Source: an uncultured Prevotellaceae bacterium (GTDB taxonomy: Bacteria > Bacteroidota > Bacteroidia > Bacteroidales > UBA3663). Taken from it: a DNA stretch of 64,000 nt. The notes under the pieces were generated by a model, which was given only the letters and a program-made list of their open reading frames with translations, was not told the origin of the DNA and searched no databases. The first letter of the stretch is position 1; the number at the start of each line of letters is the position of its first letter. The DNA is taken from positions 19,662 through 83,661 of the forward strand of contig ONNR01000022.1 in NCBI GenBank assembly GCA_900319235.1, given 5' to 3'. Below are positions 58,761-64,000 of the stretch, one piece after another. The position numbers and the translations under genes are program-made.

Positions 58761-60455
58761 ATGAAACCCTCCCTCCTTCTAGCCGCCTCGGCAGCCCTCC
58801 TGCTCTCGGCTTGCAGCGATGACCGTCCCATCGTCGAAGCCTCGTTTGACGTCATTCCATGTCCACAGGCCATCGACACCATCCCCGGCCGCACCGACTA
58901 CATCCTCGACCGCAACACTGTCATTCGCTATACGCCCGAAACATCCGAAATGGAGCGTCACGCACTTTTCCTGCAGCAGTATGCCGAAGACATCCTCGGC
59001 TACCGGATTCCCGTCAAGCCTGGCATTGCCATCAAACCCAGTTCGAAGAACAACGGCATCCTGCTGAGACTCGAAAAGGGTGACACCCAGTCCGAAGCCT
59101 ACGACCTGCTCGTCTCCACCGACCAGGTTTGGATCACTTCCACCGGCACAGCCGGCATCTTCTACGGCATCCAGACACTGCGCAAGGCGCTGGCTACTAC
59201 CTCACAGCTCAAAGCTCAAGACTCAGGAGCTCAAACCTACTGTGTCAGTCTGCCTACCGTGCACATCACCGATGCGCCGCGCTTTGCCTATCGTGGCATG
59301 CACCTCGACGTGTGCCGCCACTTCTTCCCCATCGACAGCGTCAAGACCTACATCGACATGCTTGCTCTCCACAACATGAACACCTTCCACTGGCATCTCA
59401 CCGACGACCAGGGCTGGCGCATCGAGATCAAGCAATATCCCGAGCTCACCTCCATCGGGTCCATTCGCAAGGGCACGATGATCGCTCGTGACTTCAGTTC
59501 GAACGATTCCATCCCCTATTCCGGCTACTTCACCCAGGAGGAAGCCCGCGAGATTGTACGCTATGCTGCCGAACGTCACATCGAGGTGATTCCCGAGATC
59601 GAGATGCCCGGCCATATGCAGGGCGCTCTGGCTGCCTATCCGCAGTTGGGTTGCACGGGTGGTCCCTACGACGTCATCGGCTGGTGGGGCATCAGCGACG
59701 ATGTGCTCTGCATGGGCAATCCCGAAGTGGTGAAGTTCTGCACGAACATCCTCGACGAAATCATGGACATCTTCCCCTCGAAGTACATCCACATCGGCGG
59801 TGACGAATGTCCCAAGGTGCGCTGGGAGAAATGTCCCAAGTGCCAGGCCAAGGTGCGCGAACTGGGCTTGAAGAAGGACAAGCAGTTCTCTGCCGAACAG
59901 CGTCTGCAGAGCTGGTTCACCCGTCAGATCGATGACTATCTTACCGCCCACGGCCACACCGCCATCGGTTGGGACGAGATCCTCGAAGGCGGCATCTCCG
60001 ACAACGCCATCGTCATGTCTTGGCGCGGAACCGAAGGTGCCATCGAAGCTGCTCGTCAGGGGCATCACTCCATCATGGTTCCAACTGCTTACTTCTATTT
60101 CGACTATTATCAGCGCAAGAACCGCGAACACGAACCGCTCGCTATCGGTGGTTATGTCCCCATCGAGAAGGTCTATAGTTTCAATCCCCTCCCCGAGGTG
60201 CTCACCGACGAAGAGAAATCGTACATCTGGGGCGTGCAGGCCAACATCTGGACCGAATATATCCACACGTTCAACCACGTGCAGTACATGGCCTTGCCCC
60301 GCATGGCAGCCCTCGCCGAAGTGCAGTGGTGCCAGCCCGAACAGAAGGACTATTCCCGCTTCTTCGGCCAGCTCGGTCATCTCACCAGCATCTACGACCT
60401 CTACGGTTGGCGCTGGTCACGTCAGGCCTACGAGGAACCGATGACCGACGAATAA
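58761..60455 (+). CDS. GH20 beta-N-acetylhexosaminidase lipoprotein
   Basis: Lipoprotein enzyme of 564 residues that removes terminal beta-GlcNAc or beta-GalNAc. The lipobox LLSAC is at residue 18. The GH20b N-terminal domain (about 30-165) is followed by the TIM barrel with FAYRGMHLDVCRHFFP, NTFHWHLTDDQGWRIEI, EIEMPGHMQGALAAYP and the catalytic Asp-Glu pair in HIGGDECP; GWDEIL and WRGTEGA complete the active site. Just before the barrel, 59207-59236 carries an in-frame run of AGCTCAA-like repeats (Gln-Leu-Lys-Ala-Gln). It is co-transcribed with the channel gene and followed by a terminator. Confidence 0.95.
   Translation: MKPSLLLAASAALLLSACSDDRPIVEASFDVIPCPQAIDTIPGRTDYILDRNTVIRYTPETSEMERHALFLQQYAEDILGYRIPVKPGIAIKPSSKNNGILLRLEKGDTQSEAYDLLVSTDQVWITSTGTAGIFYGIQTLRKALATTSQLKAQDSGAQTYCVSLPTVHITDAPRFAYRGMHLDVCRHFFPIDSVKTYIDMLALHNMNTFHWHLTDDQGWRIEIKQYPELTSIGSIRKGTMIARDFSSNDSIPYSGYFTQEEAREIVRYAAERHIEVIPEIEMPGHMQGALAAYPQLGCTGGPYDVIGWWGISDDVLCMGNPEVVKFCTNILDEIMDIFPSKYIHIGGDECPKVRWEKCPKCQAKVRELGLKKDKQFSAEQRLQSWFTRQIDDYLTAHGHTAIGWDEILEGGISDNAIVMSWRGTEGAIEAARQGHHSIMVPTAYFYFDYYQRKNREHEPLAIGGYVPIEKVYSFNPLPEVLTDEEKSYIWGVQANIWTEYIHTFNHVQYMALPRMAALAEVQWCQPEQKDYSRFFGQLGHLTSIYDLYGWRWSRQAYEEPMTDE
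59207..59236 (+). repeat. Short AGCTCAA-type repeats in frame inside the GH20 gene
   Basis: Four degenerate 7-8-bp units (CTCAAAG, CTCAAGA, CTCAGGAG, CTCAAAC) in the linker between the N-terminal and catalytic domains. A different unit from the 9-bp GGGTTCGAA family. Confidence 0.6.
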
Positions 60456-60534
60456 CCCTCACATCGATGCTTCACGGGGAAGCCCTAAGGAGAACTTCCC
60501 TATTAGCATATTCCTTTTTTACATCTTGCACCCG

Positions 60535-60568
60535 GTGCCCGTGCTCTTTTGAGTTCGGGCACTTTTTA
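60535..60568 (+). terminator. Terminator after GH20
   Basis: Stem GTGCCCG (60535) with CGGGCAC (60556), followed by TTTTTAT. The remainder of the 60456-60787 gap holds only this and the next promoter. Confidence 0.85.
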
Positions 60569-60651
60569 TATCAAAATTTCGTACCATTATCGGCCAAATT
60601 TCTAAACAAATGTTAAATATTCGCCATTTGAAGAAGTTTTTCACAAAATAA

Positions 60652-60683
60652 TTTGGTTTATAAAATAAACTAATTTATCTTTG
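60652..60683 (+). promoter_or_regulatory. Promoter and leader hairpin of the membrane protein/winged-helix pair
   Basis: TTTG (60652), 20 nt, TATCTTTG (60676-60683). The roughly 100-nt leader opens with a hairpin GCATCGC (60683) / GCGATGC (60702). Confidence 0.7.
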
Positions 60684-60787
60684 CATCGCAAAACCGGTAA
60701 TGCGATGCCGAATCCGACCTTTCTGCAGGAGGGAAGAGGAGGCAAGAGAAATCAAATCATGTCTCAACAAATTAAAATGGAAAAACT

Positions 60788-61480
60788 ATGGAAGAAAACA
60801 ACAATATGACTGCCGAGCGCAGTCTTGCGATCATTACCGAACAGATCGAACGCAGCCGTCGAGCCGTTTCCAAAAGTACAGGGCAGTCGCTCTACATCTC
60901 AGGCCTCTGCACGATGGCCATGGCGGTCATAGTGCCCATTGTCAATCTGCTGATCCTGCCCGATGGCTATGCCACCTTGGGCCATTTGCTCTGGTTTACG
61001 CTTCCGTTCATCATCGTGTTCATCATACGTAACCTATATAAGAATCGCGAGCACGCACCCGTGAGCCTTGTGGGAACCCTGGTGGGCCAAACATGGAAGA
61101 CATTTGGAGTGTTCGGTCTTGGGTTCTTCGTTTTGGCGAATGGATGGAATTACATCCTGAGCAGCTCTACGAACGACACGATGGCGATTGTTGCACATCA
61201 CGCCAACCTCACCCCTGTCATCTATCTGCTGATGGGAATGGCAGTTGCCATCACCGGACACATCCTGAATAGCAGGTGGCTGGTGTGGTTCGGCATCATT
61301 GCGAGTCTTGTTATTGCCGTGTGCGACTTTGCCTGTGTAGGCACGATGCTTCTTGCCCGATTTGGAGCGCCTCTGTCGATTGTTTCGCATTCCAACAGCA
61401 TATTGCCTTGTGTATCCGTCTTCGTGCTTGCCTTCTTCGGCCTGATGCTCCCAGGCCTGCTGCTCAAAAATCAGAAATAG
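60788..61480 (+). CDS. Unrecognised membrane protein upstream of a winged-helix regulator
   Basis: Inner-membrane protein of 230 residues, family not recognised. A soluble N-terminal stretch (residues 1-35: AERSLAIITEQIERSRRAV) is followed by hydrophobic segments near 36-57, 62-80, 104-120, 135-155, 163-188 and 205-225, suggesting five or six helices. A winged-helix regulator starts 3 nt after its stop. Such membrane protein plus winged-helix pairs are common in Bacteroidetes, often as self-controlled units, but no activity can be assigned. An alternative start at 60806 would remove six residues. Confidence 0.75.
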   Translation: MEENNNMTAERSLAIITEQIERSRRAVSKSTGQSLYISGLCTMAMAVIVPIVNLLILPDGYATLGHLLWFTLPFIIVFIIRNLYKNREHAPVSLVGTLVGQTWKTFGVFGLGFFVLANGWNYILSSSTNDTMAIVAHHANLTPVIYLLMGMAVAITGHILNSRWLVWFGIIASLVIAVCDFACVGTMLLARFGAPLSIVSHSNSILPCVSVFVLAFFGLMLPGLLLKNQK

Positions 61481-61483
61481 CCT

Positions 61484-61777
61484 ATGTTCCAGCCATTAGA
61501 CCCACTGCTGCACTCCGAGTTGCGACTGGCCATCATGTCGCTGCTCATCAGTGACCTCGAAGCCGAGTTCCCCTACATCAAGGAGCAGACGGGAGCTACG
61601 GCAGGCAACCTCAGTGTGCAGGTCGACAAACTGGCGGCAGCAGGTTACATCGAAGTCGTAAAGACGTTCAAGGGCAAGCGCCCCTGCACCATCTGTCGCA
61701 TCACGCTCAAGGGCCAGCAGGCATTCGAGGCATACGTCGAGGCGTTGAAGAGCTATCTTCAGATCGGCAAACCATAA
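61484..61777 (+). CDS. Winged-helix transcriptional regulator (PF13601-like)
   Basis: Small DNA-binding protein of 97 residues. Its pattern DPLLHSELRLAIMSLLI, FPYIKEQTGATAGNLSVQVDKLAAAGYIEV and KTFKGKRPCTICRITLKGQQAFEAYVEAL is the MarR/ArsR-like winged helix of the PF13601 family, with the recognition helix around GATAGNLSVQVDKL. It is coupled to the membrane protein gene by a 3-nt gap and probably regulates that operon. Confidence 0.88.
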   Translation: MFQPLDPLLHSELRLAIMSLLISDLEAEFPYIKEQTGATAGNLSVQVDKLAAAGYIEVVKTFKGKRPCTICRITLKGQQAFEAYVEALKSYLQIGKP

Positions 61778-61828
61778 GGACTCCCCCATTCTTCTACGGC
61801 CATTTGGACCGGTGAATAAGAGTCGGCA

Positions 61829-61865
61829 ATCGTAGCTACAAGCACTTGTAGCTACGATTTTTTGT
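61829..61865 (+). terminator. Terminator after the winged-helix gene
   Basis: Stem ATCGTAGCTAC (61829) with GTAGCTACGAT (61848), followed by TTTTTTTG. Confidence 0.92.
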
Positions 61866-61943
61866 TTTAAAAAGGGTCAAAAAATGAGGTTTTGTAAATG
61901 GCTCATTTTTGTCACATTTTTAGTACATTTTTTAGCTGAAAAA

Positions 61944-61975
61944 TTTGGAAAATTCAAAATTTTTTTGTAACTTTG
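61944..61975 (+). promoter_or_regulatory. Promoter of the gene at 62036
   Basis: TTTG (61944), 20 nt, TAACTTTG (61968-61975). Confidence 0.7.
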
Positions 61976-62035
61976 CAACGTCAAAAGGATAACCTAAATC
62001 GAGTCAGTTACCCTCCGACACACACTGTTTCCGAT

Positions 62036-62923
62036 ATGCGAAAGAGAAGTTTCAGTCGCAAGATTAATGTGCTTGCGATGACAGCCATCAATGTGCCCAT
62101 GGCACTGCTCCAGGAGGTCAAGGACGACCGCCTGGAGCAGAGTCTCGTGGCTATGAGCGTTGCCATAAAGTGCTTCAGTCCGAGCAGCACGTACATCTTC
62201 GTGAACGAACGAAAGTTCCGCCGTGACTTCCAGATGGGCTACACGAAATCCAAGAAGTTGCTCGATTCGATCTTCAAGGGTCATCCGCTCTTCGAGGTGA
62301 AGCAACTCGCCGACGGAAGGACGGTCTTCGTAGCACGTTCGTTCAAGAGGCTCTACGGCTACTGGATGACGCTAAGGACCGGTGAGACCAGCCTGGCGAT
62401 GAGTGTCGCCAAGATGGACTGCCGCAGCCGAGGCAACATTCGCATAGCGGAAATCGAAAAGGAGATACAGCTGTTGCTCTTCCTGACCAATATCAATGCC
62501 AAGACCCGAGCCGACGAGTTACAAGCGAAGGGGCTTCCCCTCACGGGAAGTTCGTCTCATGCGGCGAGGACAGTCCTGTCAGTGAACTATCTGGCCAAGG
62601 CAACGAGCCGCAGCGCTCGCACCGTAGTCCGACGGAGCAGGTCCGCACGGGAGCAGGGCATCATCAGCGTCACGCCGCATCCGCTTGTCAGGTGCTGCAA
62701 CAACCTCCTGCATGATGACCTGCACCCGTGTCCTTCCGGCCTCATCCCCATCGGTCTCTTCGGCTTCACCCGCCAGTGCAACGACTACCAGCTGCTCTCG
62801 TGGGACTGGCGCCGTCGCTTCCAGCACATCATCTACCGTCACAAGGGCCGCATGACCTTCAACATCTACGTGTCGAAGGACAAGCCCTTAAGTCAAACAG
62901 ATCTGCACGCGATGTATGATTAG
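62036..62923 (+). CDS. Unrecognised basic protein, possible DNA-binding/HTH
   Basis: Protein of 295 residues with no signal peptide and many Arg/Lys, family not recognised. The ATG at 62036 is chosen because the open frame above it begins inside the promoter. A central-to-late segment (YLAKATSRSARTVVRRSRSAREQGII) has the look of a helix-turn-helix with a basic recognition helix. An N-terminal part (SSTYIFVNERKFRRDFQMGYTKSKKLLD) is also compatible with a winged helix. The promoter box is well formed. The last codon and stop overlap the first base of a G/C-rich inverted repeat. It could be a regulator or a remnant replication-type protein. Confidence 0.6.
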   Translation: MRKRSFSRKINVLAMTAINVPMALLQEVKDDRLEQSLVAMSVAIKCFSPSSTYIFVNERKFRRDFQMGYTKSKKLLDSIFKGHPLFEVKQLADGRTVFVARSFKRLYGYWMTLRTGETSLAMSVAKMDCRSRGNIRIAEIEKEIQLLLFLTNINAKTRADELQAKGLPLTGSSSHAARTVLSVNYLAKATSRSARTVVRRSRSAREQGIISVTPHPLVRCCNNLLHDDLHPCPSGLIPIGLFGFTRQCNDYQLLSWDWRRRFQHIIYRHKGRMTFNIYVSKDKPLSQTDLHAMYD

Positions 62924-63092
62924 ACCCCCTCTAATCCCCCTGCATAGGGGGAGGAAGTAAGCCCGGACACCTATCCTCTTACATTGAGGTGTAACCACCT
63001 GGGACAAGCTAGTCCTCCCCCTAAGCAGGTATTCTGCCCCCGCTGTTGATTCCCTTCGGTCACGTCCAGGAGAAGCGGGGGATAGAGGGGGT
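62923..63092. repeat. Interrupted copy of the G/C-rich inverted repeat
   Basis: Left arm 62923-62953 is nearly identical to the arm at 25424 (GACCCCCTC, CCCCCTGCATAGGGGGA). The right arm begins TCCCCCTAAGCAGG at 63016-63029, breaks off, and resumes as GGGGGATAGAGGGGGT at 63077-63092. The intervening 45 or so bases form their own hairpin (CCCCCGCT at 63037 with AGCGGGGG at 63074), so one repeat element appears inserted in another. Confidence 0.75.
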
Positions 63093-63216
63093 GCGGAGGA
63101 TTGAGGGGGTCTTCCCCTTGGTCCATCATGTCCTCCTATAACTACAAGGAAGGATTAGGGGTAGGGGTATGGGGGTTAAAGGGGGACGAATGTCGGGACG
63201 AACGTCGGGACCTGGC

Positions 63217-63333
63217 GGGAGAGCAATTCTGAAAGAAGGAAATAGTCGGGGCTTAAAGCTCCTCCCCGCCCCCCACAAAGGGGGCCGGGGCGAGCGCAGC
63301 CCCAACAAGACTATTTCCAAGAGAATTGCTCCC
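63217..63333. repeat. 117-nt nested inverted repeat (MITE/REP-like)
   Basis: Outer arm GCAATTCT (63223) with AGAATTGC (63322), then GGAAATAGTC (63238) with GACTATTTCC (63309), GGGGCT (63248) with AGCCCC (63298), and a C-rich/G-rich apical stem. Short unpaired bulges separate the helices. The rest of the gap from 62924 to 63520 shows no gene; the open frame across 63169-63516 is built from this repeat and is not credible. Confidence 0.8.
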
Positions 63334-63520
63334 AACGAAAGGTCGATAAAGAAAAAGAGAGTGTCTGTGACGGATGGATCCAGAGAGGCAGGGAAGGGAG
63401 AGGTCCAAGGTAGAGTAAGCTGGTTGACCTACCTGTTCAAGCATGGACGCGGCGCGAAAAATCTGAGTGATCGAGCGAAAGCTCATAACCCTAGTATTAA
63501 CCTGATAAACAACTAACAAA

Positions 63521-64000
63521 ATGATTGAAGAAATCAAAACTGTCAGTACCGTAGAGGAGCTCTACAAGAGCAATGGGGCTCCCACGGGTGAAATTATCGT
63601 CGATGCCGTGGTGGACAATGTCAAGCGAACCACGACACACTCCTCCGCCGACATCGCCCTCCTGCTGAAGGTGAAGAATCTGACTTGGCTGAGTGGCGCT
63701 ATGCAGCTGTTGGTGGGACTGCCCCTGCAGGAGTTCATCTTCCGCTGGCGTCTGATGCAGGCCATCGACCTGCTCGACAATCCCGAACTGTCGGTGGCCG
63801 AAGTGGCCAGGCGCACCGGATTCCGCAGCGAGAACTATCTCATCTCGGTCTTCCGTCGTCGTCTGGGCATCACTCCCTACGCCTACCGCAACGGCACCGT
63901 TCTCCGCAACGGCAGGTATCCCTTCAACCAATCGGCGCACGACCGCAAGATGCTCCTCGAAAAAGTTGCCGAACTCAAGTCGCGCAACGACGAGCCCACT
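63521..64000 (+). CDS. AraC-like HTH protein (3' end outside window)
   Basis: At least 160 residues, running off the right edge. The N-terminal 75 residues (VEELYKSNGAPTGEIIVD, THSSADIALLL, RWRLMQA) are paralogous to the protein at 38488. They continue directly into an AraC-type HTH: LSVAEVARRTGFRSENYLISVFRRRLGITPYAYR, with both helices of the family signature. There is no effector domain of the classical cupin kind before it. No clear promoter box was seen in the 60 nt upstream. It probably acts as a DNA-binding regulator. Confidence 0.8.
   Translation, partial: MIEEIKTVSTVEELYKSNGAPTGEIIVDAVVDNVKRTTTHSSADIALLLKVKNLTWLSGAMQLLVGLPLQEFIFRWRLMQAIDLLDNPELSVAEVARRTGFRSENYLISVFRRRLGITPYAYRNGTVLRNGRYPFNQSAHDRKMLLEKVAELKSRNDEPT

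Noticed and set aside
63169..63516. 115-codon open frame
   Set aside because: It lies on the nested inverted repeat and low-complexity G/C-rich sequence; composition is unlike the neighbouring genes and no start context or domain is visible.

Overview
The window reads as chromosome of a plant-glycan-degrading Bacteroidales bacterium, most likely a Prevotella-like gut or rumen species. The evidence is SusC/SusD outer-membrane uptake genes, a hybrid two-component sensor (HTCS), many secreted carbohydrate-active enzymes, Bacteroidetes-type promoters (TAnnTTTG at -7, often with TTG/TTTG about 20 nt upstream), and a lack of clear Shine-Dalgarno sites. No transposase, integrase, tRNA or rRNA gene was seen.

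Layout. 1-3.1 kb: the end of a sugar MFS transporter and a GH2 enzyme. 3.2-10.8 kb (minus strand): PL11 rhamnogalacturonan lyase, HTCS regulator, GH28 polygalacturonase-like enzyme. 10.9-21.2 kb (plus): SusC, SusD, a propeller-DUF362 fusion and a GH2 enzyme. These two divergent operons share a promoter region and look like a rhamnogalacturonan-I (pectin) utilization locus. 21.3-26.4 kb: a DUF3089 lipoprotein, ECF sigma factor plus membrane protein, HAD phosphatase, DUF4421 protein and patatin lipase. 26.4-38.4 kb: a colinear operon of DapA-type aldolase, sodium:solute symporter, Fe-alcohol dehydrogenase, PdxA2, DUF1537 acid-sugar kinase, a large GH2 and a frameshifted DUF5703 glycosidase. It looks like a release-import-catabolism route for an unusual acidic sugar. 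38.5-41.0 kb: a small AraC-like protein, a 41-bp tandem repeat array with its own minus-strand promoter, a 6S-like RNA, yraN and tatC. 41.0-44.2 kb: a divergent pectate lyase and GH53 galactanase. 44.4-46.4 kb: groES-groEL. 46.5-50.6 kb: PhoR/PhoB-like pair, Na/phosphate cotransporter and a 34-residue membrane peptide. 50.7-51.6 kb: SMR exporter with an attenuator-like leader and a NimA-like protein. 51.6-60.5 kb: a DUF4011 helicase-nuclease, an MscS-type channel and a GH20 hexosaminidase. 60.7-64 kb: a membrane protein with its winged-helix partner, an unknown DNA-binding-like protein, a repeat-rich non-coding stretch, and the start of a second small AraC-like protein.

The most unusual signals are non-genic. 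(1) Ten copies of a 41-bp unit lie downstream of a well-formed promoter that would transcribe them into a hairpin-studded RNA. (2) A 9-bp tandem repeat family (consensus GGGTTCGAA/GGGTTTGAG) occurs at six places in the first 34 kb. It sits in 5' leaders, at a stop codon, and in frame inside three unrelated proteins, where it builds tripeptide-repeat linkers. (3) Large G/C-rich inverted repeats occur, one of them interrupted by another hairpin. All functional calls come from reading motifs in the sequence; no database search was run.
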